Assembly (NCBI GenBank): GCA_016222805.1
Contig: JACRQG010000030.1
Span: forward strand, 5,101 to 69,100
Direction of reading: 5' to 3'
From: Verrucomicrobiota bacterium
GTDB taxonomy: Bacteria > Verrucomicrobiota > Verrucomicrobiia > Opitutales > Opitutaceae
Length of the DNA: 64,000 bases
Part shown: piece by piece, positions 52,433 through 61,251 of the stretch
Numbering within the stretch: position 1 is the stretch's first letter
Layout of the letters: the number at the start of each line of letters is the position of its first letter
Program-made: the position numbers and the translations under genes
The notes under the pieces: generated by a model
Database searches by the model: none
What the model was told of the DNA's origin: nothing
The model's input: only the letters and a program-made list of their open reading frames with translations

Positions 52433-54139
52433 ATGAAGACGACGACACTGACGAGGGTGGAAACTCACGGGTGGCTGGGGATGGCCCTGGGGCTGCTGGC
52501 CGTCCCACTGTCCGGTGCGACTTCGGGCAATCCGCTGCCGGCCAAGCCGGTGGAAGGCCGCTCCGGCATGGTGGCTTCGGCCCATCCGCTCGCGACGCAG
52601 GCCGGACTCGAGATTCTGCGCCAGGGCGGCAACGCGGTGGACGCGGCGGTGGCGACCGCGTTCGCCCTGGGCGTGGTGGAGCCCAACGCCTCCGGGCTCG
52701 GGGGCGGAGGCTACATCGTCTTCTACCACGCGAAGACCGGCAAGGCGGAGGCGATCGACTACCGGGAAAAGGCGCCGCGGAAGGCGACGGCGGACATGTA
52801 TCCGCTCTCTCCGGACGGCAAGGGCGTGCTGAACAAGGCGAGCACCGTGGGGCACCGGGCCTGCGCGGTGCCCGGGAATCTGGCCGGCCTGAGCCTGGCG
52901 CTGCAGCGCTGGGGCACGAAACGGCTGCCGGAGGTGCTGGCGCCGGCGATCCGGCTGGCGGAGGAGGGTTATCCGGTGACCAAGACGCTGGCCGACATGA
53001 TGAACACTTACTACGACCGGCTGGCCCAGTTCCCGGAGGCTTCGCGGGTGTACCTGAAGGACGGCCTTGCCTATGAACCGGGCGAGAAGCTGGTGCTGAA
53101 GGACCTCGCGAAGACGCTGCGGTTGATTGCCGCGCGGGGACCGGAGGTTTTCTACCGCGGGGAGATCGCCGAGGCGATCGTCCGGGAGATGGCGGCCGGT
53201 GGCGGGTTAATCACCCGGGAGGATCTCGCCGACTACCAGCCGGTGGTGCGCGAGCCGGTGCGCGGCACTTACCGGGGTCACGAGTTGATCTCGATGCCGT
53301 CGTCGAGTTCGGGCGGCACCCACGTCATCCAGCTGCTGAACATCCTCGAGGGCTACGACCTCGCCGCGCTCGGCCACAACACCGCGGCGGCGCTGCACGT
53401 GCAGGCGGAGGCCGCGAAGCGGGTCTTTGCGGACCGCGCAAAGTATTCCGGCGACGCCGACTTCGTAAAGGTGCCGACGGCGGGTCTGCTCTCGAAAGAG
53501 TACGCGGCGGAGCTGCGCAAGGGCATCAACCCGGAGAAGGCGACGGAGAAGGTCGCCGCGGGCAACCCCTACTCGGTGATGTCGGGAAACACGACACATG
53601 CGTCCTTCGTCGACCGCGAGGGCAACCTCGTGGCGCTCACGCAGACGATCAACCTCTTCTTCGCTTCCGGCGTGGTGGTGCCGGGGTACGGGATCCTGCT
53701 GAACGATGAGATGGACGACTTCATGCCGGTGCCAGGGAACGCGAATTCGATTGCGCCGGGCAAGCGGCCGGCGAGCAGCATGTCGCCGACGATTGTGCTG
53801 AAGGACGGGCGGCCGTTCCTGAGTCTCGGCTCGCCGGGCTCGGCGCGGATCATCACCGCGCTGCCGCAGATCCTGATGAACGTGATCGATCACCGGATGG
53901 ACCTGCAGCAGGCGATCAATGCGCCGCGCGCCCATTGCATGGGCGGGGCGATCGAAGTCGAGTCGCGGATTCCGGAGACGGTGCGGGCCGAACTCCAGTC
54001 CCGGGGCCACAAGCTCAGCGTGCGAGGGGCGGTCGACCTGCACTTTGGCGGGGCCCAGGCGGTGATGATCGAGCCGGGCTCGGGCCGCCTCCTCGGGGCG
54101 GCGGATCCGCGGCGTGACGGCGTTGCCGCCGGATACTGA
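52433..54139 (+). CDS. ggt: Gamma-glutamyltransferase
   Basis: This 568-residue enzyme is exported (hydrophobic leader GWLGMALGLLAVPLSGATSG) and self-cleaves into large and small subunits. The N-terminal nucleophile is Thr387 in SGNTTHASFVDREGNLVALT. Other family motifs are GMVASAHPLATQAGLEILRQ, GGNAVDAAVATAFALGVVEP, SGLGGGGYIVFY and LGSPGSARIITALPQILMNV. It hydrolyses or transfers gamma-glutamyl groups, here probably releasing glutamate from poly-gamma-glutamate (PGA) in the periplasm. ATG 52433 is preferred because the upstream extension is not family-like. A 219-base gap with a stem-loop separates it from the previous gene. Confidence 0.95.
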   Translation: MKTTTLTRVETHGWLGMALGLLAVPLSGATSGNPLPAKPVEGRSGMVASAHPLATQAGLEILRQGGNAVDAAVATAFALGVVEPNASGLGGGGYIVFYHAKTGKAEAIDYREKAPRKATADMYPLSPDGKGVLNKASTVGHRACAVPGNLAGLSLALQRWGTKRLPEVLAPAIRLAEEGYPVTKTLADMMNTYYDRLAQFPEASRVYLKDGLAYEPGEKLVLKDLAKTLRLIAARGPEVFYRGEIAEAIVREMAAGGGLITREDLADYQPVVREPVRGTYRGHELISMPSSSSGGTHVIQLLNILEGYDLAALGHNTAAALHVQAEAAKRVFADRAKYSGDADFVKVPTAGLLSKEYAAELRKGINPEKATEKVAAGNPYSVMSGNTTHASFVDREGNLVALTQTINLFFASGVVVPGYGILLNDEMDDFMPVPGNANSIAPGKRPASSMSPTIVLKDGRPFLSLGSPGSARIITALPQILMNVIDHRMDLQQAINAPRAHCMGGAIEVESRIPETVRAELQSRGHKLSVRGAVDLHFGGAQAVMIEPGSGRLLGAADPRRDGVAAGY

Positions 54140-54159
54140 GGGGTTGTCGGCCGATCGCC

Positions 54160-55437
54160 ATGGAGTTCGAGCTGATCATCCTGCTGGTGATGGTGGCGGT
54201 GTTTGTGGGGGCGTTCTTCCTCCTGCGCCTGCCGGTCGCGATTGGCCTGATGGTGGCGGCAGTCGCGGGCGCGCTGGTGGGAGGGGAAGGGGTGCCGCTC
54301 CGCCAGCTGGTCGAGGGCATGTTCGCGTTCTTCGACCTCATCCTGATCATCGCGACGGCGATGGTGTACATGAAGGTGCTCGAGCACTCCGGGGTCCTGC
54401 ACACGCTTGGCCGGCAGGTGACCGAGGCCTTTCACCGCCGGCCGACCGTGCTGCTGATGGCGCTGATGCTGCTGGTGATGTTTCCCGGCATGATCACCGG
54501 GGCCTGCGCGACGGCGATCTTCACCACCGGGGCGCTGGTCGCTCCGGTGATGCTCAACCTGGGCATTCCCCGCGTGCAAACCGCGGCCATCATCGCGATG
54601 GGTTCCTTGATTGGAATGATCGCCCCGCCCGTGTGCATCCCGGCAATGATTATCGCGGAAGGGATCGACATGCCGTACGTGGGGTTTTTCTGGCCCCTGT
54701 TCCTGCTGACGATTCCCACCGGGTTGGTGGTCGCCTGGGCGATGGGCCGGCGGCACCTGCGCCACGACTTGGATCCCGCGGCGCTGGCGGCGGCGATGCA
54801 ACCGTCCGTCTTTCCCGCCCACGGCTGGAAACTCTACCTGCCGCTGGTCGTGCTCTTCGTGCTGATGGTGGCGCCCAAGGTCGCGCCGCGCCATGTGTAT
54901 GACATCGGCCTGCCGCTCATGCTGACGATTTCCGCCGGCATCGGCCTGTTCACCGGCGAGAAGGTCCGGCTCCGCGAGGCCGTGCAGACCGGGATGAAGG
55001 AGGCCATTCCCGTGATGGCGCTGATGGTGGGCGTGGGCATGTTCATCGAGGTGATGACCCTCACCGGGGCGCGCGGCTACTTTGTCGCGGCCTCGCTGGC
55101 GCTCCCGAAGGTCTGGCTGGTGGTGACGGCGGCGGTGGCGCTGCCGGCCTTTGGCATCATCTCGGCCTTTGGCGGTGCCAGCGTGCTCGGAGTGCCGATG
55201 ACCCTGGCGCTCCTGGGCAAGGACCAGATCCTCGCGCTGTCGTCGATTGCGTTGATCGTGGGCGTGGGGGAGATGGTGCCGCCGACGGCGGTGGCGGCGT
55301 TGTTTTCGGCGCAGCTGCTGGGCCTCGAGAGTCACTTCCCGGTGGTGCGGCGCTGCGTCCTCCCGACACTCGCCGTCCTGGCGCTGGCGGTGGCCATGCT
55401 CGTGTGGGCGAACTGGGTCGGAAAACTCACCCCATGA
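54160..55437 (+). CDS. DctM-like TRAP transporter large permease
   Basis: This 425-residue protein has about 12 helices and fits the DctM family of TRAP transporters: LRLPVAIGLMVAAVAGALVG, FPGMITGACATAIFTTGALV, AAIIAMGSLIGMIAPPVCIP and GVGEMVPPTAVAALFSAQLL. Normal TRAP systems also need a DctQ small permease (about 160 residues) and a DctP binding protein; neither is next to it. Instead a 53-residue two-helix protein overlaps its stop (ATGATG), and an exported DUF6305-like protein lies upstream. The likely substrate is glutamate or short gamma-glutamyl oligomers freed by Ggt. Confidence 0.88.
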   Translation: MEFELIILLVMVAVFVGAFFLLRLPVAIGLMVAAVAGALVGGEGVPLRQLVEGMFAFFDLILIIATAMVYMKVLEHSGVLHTLGRQVTEAFHRRPTVLLMALMLLVMFPGMITGACATAIFTTGALVAPVMLNLGIPRVQTAAIIAMGSLIGMIAPPVCIPAMIIAEGIDMPYVGFFWPLFLLTIPTGLVVAWAMGRRHLRHDLDPAALAAAMQPSVFPAHGWKLYLPLVVLFVLMVAPKVAPRHVYDIGLPLMLTISAGIGLFTGEKVRLREAVQTGMKEAIPVMALMVGVGMFIEVMTLTGARGYFVAASLALPKVWLVVTAAVALPAFGIISAFGGASVLGVPMTLALLGKDQILALSSIALIVGVGEMVPPTAVAALFSAQLLGLESHFPVVRRCVLPTLAVLALAVAMLVWANWVGKLTP

Positions 55438-55595
55438 TGCACGAACTCCTCACCCTGGCCTACCGCGGGATCACGCTGCTGGTCCTCGCGGCCGTCGTGC
55501 GGGCGGCCCTGGCCCGCGAGAACAGCAGCTCCTACCAGGTGATGGCGGTCGTGCTCACGATCCCGCTCCTCCTGCGCGTGTTGATGATCAAATGA
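55434..55595 (+). CDS. 53-residue two-helix membrane protein
   Basis: This short protein begins MMHELLTLAYRGITLLVLAA and has two hydrophobic helices (about residues 10-25 and 34-50) joined by an ENSSSYQ turn. It overlaps the DctM-like gene by four bases (ATGA) and the following peptidase gene by four bases (ATGA). Such coupling on both sides shows that it is a real gene. It may replace DctQ as a minimal small subunit of the permease, but I know no characterised relative. Confidence 0.82.
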   Translation: MMHELLTLAYRGITLLVLAAVVRAALARENSSSYQVMAVVLTIPLLLRVLMIK

Positions 55596-56749
55596 ACCTG
55601 CGCACCTGGTGGAACGACAAGACCCGCCGCGGCGGCGTCCTGCTCGCCGCCGCCGTCCTCGTGGCGGCGGTGACGGGCCGCGATTTCGTGGCCCAGCGGA
55701 AGCACTTTGCGGTTCACCGCGGCCCGGGAGTGACGCAGGTCTGGCGCCTGAGCGACTTCCTTCCGTCGCTGGCCGGGACCAGGGGCGACACCGAGGTGTT
55801 CGTCCTGGCCGGTCGGAAACCGGGTGCCACCGTGCTGGTGATGGGGGGCATCCACGCCAACGAGCCGGCGGGACATGTGGCGGCGGTGACGTTGGTCGAG
55901 TCGGCCGTGATGGAGGCCGGGCGCCTGATCGTGATTCCAACCACCAACGCGAGTGGCTTCACCGCCGGGGATCCGCAGGAAGCCAACCCGCCGGCCTTCA
56001 GCCTCGCCACGCGCACCGGCCTCCGTTGGTTCCGCTACGGCGGGAGGGGATCCGCGGCCGTCGACCAGTGGCCGGATCCGGATATCTACCTCCATCATCC
56101 CTCGGGTCAGTCGCTGTCCGGCAATCAGACGCGGAACATGAATCGCGCCTTTCCGGGGCGGGCGGACGGGAACTTCACGGAACGTTGCGCGTTTGCCGTG
56201 ACTGAACTGGTGCGCCGCGAAAAGGTGGATCTCGTCATCGATCTCCACGAGGCATCGCCGGAGTACCCGGTGATCAACACCATCGTCGCCCACGAGCGGG
56301 CGATGGCGCTGGCCGTCAGCGTGGCGATGGGCTTGGAGCTGCGCGGAATCAAGATTGGCCTGGAAGCCTCGCCCCCGAACCTGCGCGGCCTGTCGCATCG
56401 CGAGCTGGGCGACCACACGCCGGCGCTGGCCGTGCTGATGGAAACCGCCAACGCCGCGGAAGGGCGGATCCGGGGGCGCATGACACCGGAGTTGATCGTG
56501 ACCGGCCGCGACAAGATGTATGTCAAGGCGGCGAAGGCGGGCCGGCTGTTCGTGAGCTACGACGAGCGGGGGCACCCGCTGGAACAGGAGCGCGTGTTGC
56601 GGCACCTTGCCGGCATCGAGGAGTTCATGAAGGCGTGGACGGAAGAGAACAAGGAACGCCCGCTCCTGCCGGCGACCTACCCGGAGCAGGCGATCATCGA
56701 GAAAGAAGGACTGGCCCCGTACCTGCGGGCGTCGGCGGACGCACTCTGA
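55592..56749 (+). CDS. Succinylglutamate desuccinylase/aspartoacylase-family metallopeptidase
   Basis: This 385-residue protein has an N-terminal membrane anchor (RGGVLLAAAVLVAAVTG) and an M14-like zinc domain. Zinc ligands are His and Glu in MGGIHANEPAGHVAAV (about residues 84-99) and a later His in VIDLHEASPEYP (about 218). NMNRAFPGRADGNFTERCAF carries the substrate-carboxylate arginine. AstE/AspA enzymes remove acyl groups from glutamate or aspartate; this membrane-anchored form may cut the end of gamma-glutamyl peptides. It is the last gene of the poly-gamma-glutamate (PGA) locus and overlaps the 53-residue gene. Confidence 0.9.
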   Translation: MNLRTWWNDKTRRGGVLLAAAVLVAAVTGRDFVAQRKHFAVHRGPGVTQVWRLSDFLPSLAGTRGDTEVFVLAGRKPGATVLVMGGIHANEPAGHVAAVTLVESAVMEAGRLIVIPTTNASGFTAGDPQEANPPAFSLATRTGLRWFRYGGRGSAAVDQWPDPDIYLHHPSGQSLSGNQTRNMNRAFPGRADGNFTERCAFAVTELVRREKVDLVIDLHEASPEYPVINTIVAHERAMALAVSVAMGLELRGIKIGLEASPPNLRGLSHRELGDHTPALAVLMETANAAEGRIRGRMTPELIVTGRDKMYVKAAKAGRLFVSYDERGHPLEQERVLRHLAGIEEFMKAWTEENKERPLLPATYPEQAIIEKEGLAPYLRASADAL

Positions 56750-56774
56750 CGCCTCCGCGGCGAGAGCGGGCGAC

Positions 56775-59162
56775 TCAGCCGCGGGCTTCGCGGAGTGCGC
56801 GCTGCAGCGCCTCGACCGTGAACGGTTTCGGCAGGGCGCTCTTGAAACCGTGACTGCGGTAGTCGCGCAGCGCCTCGCTGTCCGCGTAGCCGCTCATCAC
56901 GATGGCCACGATTTCGGAGTCGATCTTGCGCAGTTCGGTGAGGGCCTCCTGGCCGCCCATGGCGCCCCGCACGGTCAGGTCGAGCAGCACGACGTCGAAC
57001 GGCGCCCGGGCGATGAGCGCGGCGCGATAGGCGGCAATCGCGGCCGCGCCATCGGAGGCCTCGGTCACGCCGAAACCGAGCTGGCGCAAGGTGGCGGCGA
57101 CCGCCGTGCGCAACCCAGGCTCATCGTCCATGACCAGGGCCCGGGCGGTCTGCGTCCCCGGGGCTCCGACGGCCGGGGTCGGCGGAGAGGTGGGTTCCGG
57201 CTGCGGCGATAGGCAGGCCGGCAGGTAGACGTGGAACACGCTGCCCCGGCCCGGGGCGGAGTCCACGGTGATGGCGCCGTGGTGCTGCTTGGCCACGGAA
57301 AGGCAGATGGTGAGGCCCAGCCCCATGCCCTTTTGCGAGCCACGCTGTTTGGTGGAAAAATAGGGATCGAAGATCCGGGCGACGAGTTCCGGCGGGATGC
57401 CCGGTCCCTGGTCAGCGACGGAGATCCGGACGTATTTCCCGGCGGGCAGCCCGCGCACTGCCTGCTCGGGCAGGGTCACATTGGCGGCGGTGACGGTGAC
57501 GGTGCCCGCGGCGGGCATCGCCTCGCGGGCATTGAGGACGAGGTTGCGCAGCACCTGGCCGATTTGCGTCGGGTCCACCTCCGCCGGCCAGAGCTGCGGG
57601 TCGAGATCGAACAAGGCGACGGTCGAGGAGCCGCTGAGCGCCAGCTGGGTCGATTCCCGAATCAGTCCCTGCAAGGCACTCGGCCGGCGGATGGCGGCAC
57701 CGCCGCGGGCAAAGGTAATGAGCTGTTGGGTGAGGTCGTGGGCCGCCATCGCGGCCTTCCGGGCGTCGCCAAGGAACTCGGCCGCCTGTGCCCGGGTGAT
57801 GTCCGGCCATTGTGCCATGTCGAGGTTGAGCACCATGGTCGTGAGGAGGTTGTTGAAGTCGTGCGCAATCCCGCCGGCGAGGATGCCGGTGGACTCCAGC
57901 TTGCCGAGCACGAGCCGATCCTCCTCGGCCTGTTTCTGCAAGGTGAGGTCGGTATAGGTGCCGATGAGGCGCGTGGGTTGGGGGGATCCCTCCCCGCCGA
58001 CAGCGATGCCGCGGTTGAGCACCCATTTCCAGGAGCCGTCGCGGCAGCGCAGGCGCTGTTCAAGGGCGAACGGCACGCCGGGCTTCTCCCGGTGCGCCAT
58101 CAGGGTCTGGTCGACCCGGGCGCTGTCCTCGGGATGCAGGAGCCGGAACGAGTCCTCGAGCGTATCGCCAATCTCAGATTCGTCGTAACCGAGCAGGCGC
58201 TTCCAAGCGCGGGAATAGAAGACCCGGCCGTTGACCAGATCCCAGTCCCAGACCGCGGCGCCGGAACCATCCAGGGCAAAACGCCAGCGTTGTTCGCTCA
58301 CGCGCAACGCATCCGCCTGTTGGGCGAGGCGCCGGACCATGCGGCGCTGCCAGAGCATGAAAGCGGCGACGCCGGCCACCACGAGCGCGGCCGGAATGTA
58401 GTAGGGCTGAAGATCGGCGAGGCGAATCTCGCGCGGTTCGATCGGGCCGAGCCACTTCGCGTAGATGCGATCGAACTCCCCGTTCCGCATCAGCTGGGCC
58501 AGGGCCTCGTTGAGGATGCCCAGCGTCCGCAGGTCGTCCTTGCGTGTCCCGAAGTGGTAGCAGTTGACCAGATCCTCGACGAAGTTCCGCGCGAGGCCGC
58601 GCTCCGGCACGGGGAGGCGGTAGAACTGGTTGGTGAGGAGGACGGCATCGAACTCCCCGCGGCGCACCCCCTCCAGCGCCTCGATGCCCGAGGAAAAGGT
58701 CTGGATCTTTGCCCCCCAACCTTGGTTCAGGTGAGCCGCGACGTCGGCCGCCGTTCCCCTGATGGTGGCGATGCGTTTTCCGGAGAAATCGGCGATGCGT
58801 CGCAGGGCCGGCCGGTCGCGGCGGGAGTAGACGACCGCATGCAGGCGGGCGTGACCGATGGAGAGGTTGGTATCGGCGCGGTTGTTGGGGGTGTCGAGCA
58901 GGTTGCCGAAGGCATCGAGCTTGCCGGCCGGGAAATTGACGAAGTGCTCCTTCCAGTAGCCAGGGACGGCCTCCATCGGAACGCCGCTCACCCGCGACAT
59001 CTCGCGAATCAGGTCGACCATGAAGCCGGCCGGCTGCTGCTGTTCGTCGACAAACCCCAGGGGCGGGTTGCTGCGTTCCACCGCGATGCGCAGCGGCGTC
59101 GCAGCCGGCAGGAAGCCGGCCGCGATGAGCCAGAGGGCCACCCCGGATGGAAGACATTTCAT
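56775..59162 (-). CDS. Hybrid histidine kinase with periplasmic amino-acid-binding-like sensor
   Basis: This 795-residue protein has a signal peptide (LPSGVALWLIAAGFLPAAT) and a family-3 solute-binding domain (about residues 25-245, LRIAVERSNPPLGFVDEQQQ). A transmembrane helix follows (YYIPAALVVAGVAAFMLWQR), then a PAS domain (about 285-410), a kinase core with phospho-His in AGGIAHDFNNLLTTMVLNLD, HATPase motifs QVLRNLVLNAREAMP and GMGLGLTICLSVAKQHHG, and a C-terminal receiver with VVLLDLTVRGAMGG. It should sense an amino-acid-like ligand. It is convergent with the PGA locus, so it is a plausible regulator of it. ATG 59162 gives the signal peptide; 62 upstream codons are open but not family-like. 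Confidence 0.92.
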   Translation of the reverse strand: MKCLPSGVALWLIAAGFLPAATPLRIAVERSNPPLGFVDEQQQPAGFMVDLIREMSRVSGVPMEAVPGYWKEHFVNFPAGKLDAFGNLLDTPNNRADTNLSIGHARLHAVVYSRRDRPALRRIADFSGKRIATIRGTAADVAAHLNQGWGAKIQTFSSGIEALEGVRRGEFDAVLLTNQFYRLPVPERGLARNFVEDLVNCYHFGTRKDDLRTLGILNEALAQLMRNGEFDRIYAKWLGPIEPREIRLADLQPYYIPAALVVAGVAAFMLWQRRMVRRLAQQADALRVSEQRWRFALDGSGAAVWDWDLVNGRVFYSRAWKRLLGYDESEIGDTLEDSFRLLHPEDSARVDQTLMAHREKPGVPFALEQRLRCRDGSWKWVLNRGIAVGGEGSPQPTRLIGTYTDLTLQKQAEEDRLVLGKLESTGILAGGIAHDFNNLLTTMVLNLDMAQWPDITRAQAAEFLGDARKAAMAAHDLTQQLITFARGGAAIRRPSALQGLIRESTQLALSGSSTVALFDLDPQLWPAEVDPTQIGQVLRNLVLNAREAMPAAGTVTVTAANVTLPEQAVRGLPAGKYVRISVADQGPGIPPELVARIFDPYFSTKQRGSQKGMGLGLTICLSVAKQHHGAITVDSAPGRGSVFHVYLPACLSPQPEPTSPPTPAVGAPGTQTARALVMDDEPGLRTAVAATLRQLGFGVTEASDGAAAIAAYRAALIARAPFDVVLLDLTVRGAMGGQEALTELRKIDSEIVAIVMSGYADSEALRDYRSHGFKSALPKPFTVEALQRALREARG

Positions 59163-59326
59163 CGTGTTGCCCGCGAGGGCGCAGCAGTTCCCTATCGGCC
59201 CCGATGACCGGGAGTTGAGGAGGTACCGGGCGAATTTTTTTCGCGCCTTTCGCAACTTTGGCGGACTCCGTGCGTAGATCCCTGCCGCACGGGCTGGTTG
59301 CCCGTGGAACCGCACCATACCACTCC

Positions 59327-61222
59327 ATGAAATCCGCAGGGGAACCACGGGGTTCCAGCGGCACGGCTGCTGCCTGCCAGCGTTGCTGGGGGCGGTGGAC
59401 GCGCCGCTGGGTCACGATCACATTCGGGGTAGCCACCGTGGGGCTGGCGGCCTGGCTGGCGAGCGAGGCTTGGTGCCGGGGGATCGACCCGCAGGTCGAC
59501 TTCGGCGTGCAGGTCTATCTGCCCCAGCGAATTCTAGCCGGCGAACACCTGGGGCGTGATTTCGTGCACCCGTATGGGCCGTTGAGCAGTTACTACCACG
59601 CGGGGTTGTTTTGGGTTTTTGGGGGCTCGATTCGCACGTTGTTGTGGTCGAACGTCGTGGTGCTGGCGGCGGTGCTCGGGCTGCAATATGTCGTTCTGCG
59701 GAGGGCTTTCGGCTCCGTCCCGGCGGCGGTGGCGAGTGGGTTCGGCATCGCGGCAGTGGTGTTCGGGCACTACACGGGAACGAAGAACTACAGCTTCCTG
59801 GCGCCATATGCGCACGAGGGCACGCACGGGTTGTTGTTGCTTCTGGCACTGGTCGCGCGAGTGGGCGGACGCTCCGGGCACGCGTCGCTGCGGACGGGGC
59901 TCGGGGATGGTCTGCTGTTCGGCTTGGTGTGTCTGACCAAGGTGGAAATCGCCTTTGCCGCGGTTCTGCTCCTGACGACGATTGGGCTCCTTCAGTGCGC
60001 GCGGATTGACGGCCGCCGGGTCGTGGCGAGATGGGCGACGGGAGTGGCCGCGGCCTGGAGTGGCGTCCTGGCCGTGGCGTGGGGCGGGTTGGCGATCCTG
60101 ACCTCTGGCCGGGATGCCGGCGTGGCCGTCGGCAGTGGTTTTCTGTCGCCGTGGCTGTACCCGGCCTACGTGCAGAGCACGACCATCCTAAGTTATTTGG
60201 GGCTGGATCAGCCTCTCGTCCGCCTGGGCCGTCTGGCGGCTGGAGGAGGCGTGGCCGTGGGTGTGCTCGCTGCCGTCTTCGCTCCGATGGTGGCGGCGGA
60301 AAGGGTTCCGTGGCTCGGAGGGGCGGCGGGACGGGTCCTGTTGGTGGGCGGGGTCGGGGTGGTCCTGGCGGCTGTGCTGCCCTGGCCGCTCTACGAACTC
60401 GCCCTGGGCTATCCACTCCTGCTCCTGCTGGCCGGGATTTGGATGGCAGGGCGGACGCGACGGGCGCTCGAGAACGGCGAGCGAATCGGTCCCCGCCTTT
60501 GGGCACAGTGGGTTTCGTGGGTGACCGCAACCTCGCTGCTGGCCCGCATGGCACTGGCCCCGCGAATCTACCACTACGGTTTCCTTCAAGCCCTGGTGGC
60601 GACCGTGTGGCTGGCGGGTTTCCTCGTCGGCGAACTGCCGCGGTTGCTGTCAGCGCCGTGGTGCACTCGCCGGCTCGGATCCAGCCTGGCCGGGGTCCTG
60701 CTTGCGGTCATGGCCGGGCCGCTGGCGGAGGCGGCGGTGATCAACTACCGGGCGTCCACCCAACCGATCGGGGTGGGCGCGGATCGGATCTATGGCTTCG
60801 GACCGCGGGTGTTTGTCTGCCATGAAGACATCGAGGCGGCTCGCAGTTATCTGGTCACGCGCTTGAAACCCGGCGCCTCGTTGCTGGTGGTACCGGAGGG
60901 GCTGCTGTTCAACATCTGGACGCGAACGACGCACCCGTTGAGAATCACCAATCTTCTGCCGGCGACTCTACGCCTGAACCGCGGTGCGGTGGTCGACGAT
61001 TTGCAGCGCCATCCGCCGGACTATGTCGTGTTGATCACCCACCTGGTGGAGGATGACGGATATCCGGGGTTCGGAGCCGACGAGGCCAGTGGCCGGTCGA
61101 TTCTCCGCTGGATTGAGGCGAACTACATCGAAGAGGCGCACACCAAAGGCGATCCGCTGCGACCCTTCCGCGAAAATAACTTCGGCCTGCGGATCCTTCG
61201 CCACCGGAGCCGCGCCCCCTGA
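59327..61222 (+). CDS. GT-C-like polytopic membrane protein
   Basis: This 631-residue protein has about 11 transmembrane helices followed by a soluble C-terminal part (about residues 480-631). The loop after the first helix has DPQVDFGVQVYLPQRILAGE and GRDFVHPYGPLSSYYHAGLF, the pattern of GT-C glycosyltransferases in which an acidic residue in the first loop contacts the polyprenyl-phosphate sugar donor. By that likeness it may transfer sugars to a periplasmic acceptor. No close family was identified. ATG 59327 is preferred; the open extension to 59258 overlaps the leader of the divergent kinase. It is convergent with the ceramidase-like gene. Confidence 0.7.
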   Translation: MKSAGEPRGSSGTAAACQRCWGRWTRRWVTITFGVATVGLAAWLASEAWCRGIDPQVDFGVQVYLPQRILAGEHLGRDFVHPYGPLSSYYHAGLFWVFGGSIRTLLWSNVVVLAAVLGLQYVVLRRAFGSVPAAVASGFGIAAVVFGHYTGTKNYSFLAPYAHEGTHGLLLLLALVARVGGRSGHASLRTGLGDGLLFGLVCLTKVEIAFAAVLLLTTIGLLQCARIDGRRVVARWATGVAAAWSGVLAVAWGGLAILTSGRDAGVAVGSGFLSPWLYPAYVQSTTILSYLGLDQPLVRLGRLAAGGGVAVGVLAAVFAPMVAAERVPWLGGAAGRVLLVGGVGVVLAAVLPWPLYELALGYPLLLLLAGIWMAGRTRRALENGERIGPRLWAQWVSWVTATSLLARMALAPRIYHYGFLQALVATVWLAGFLVGELPRLLSAPWCTRRLGSSLAGVLLAVMAGPLAEAAVINYRASTQPIGVGADRIYGFGPRVFVCHEDIEAARSYLVTRLKPGASLLVVPEGLLFNIWTRTTHPLRITNLLPATLRLNRGAVVDDLQRHPPDYVVLITHLVEDDGYPGFGADEASGRSILRWIEANYIEEAHTKGDPLRPFRENNFGLRILRHRSRAP

Positions 61223-61251
61223 CCTTTGAGGCAGGCGGCGCCATCCGGGGT

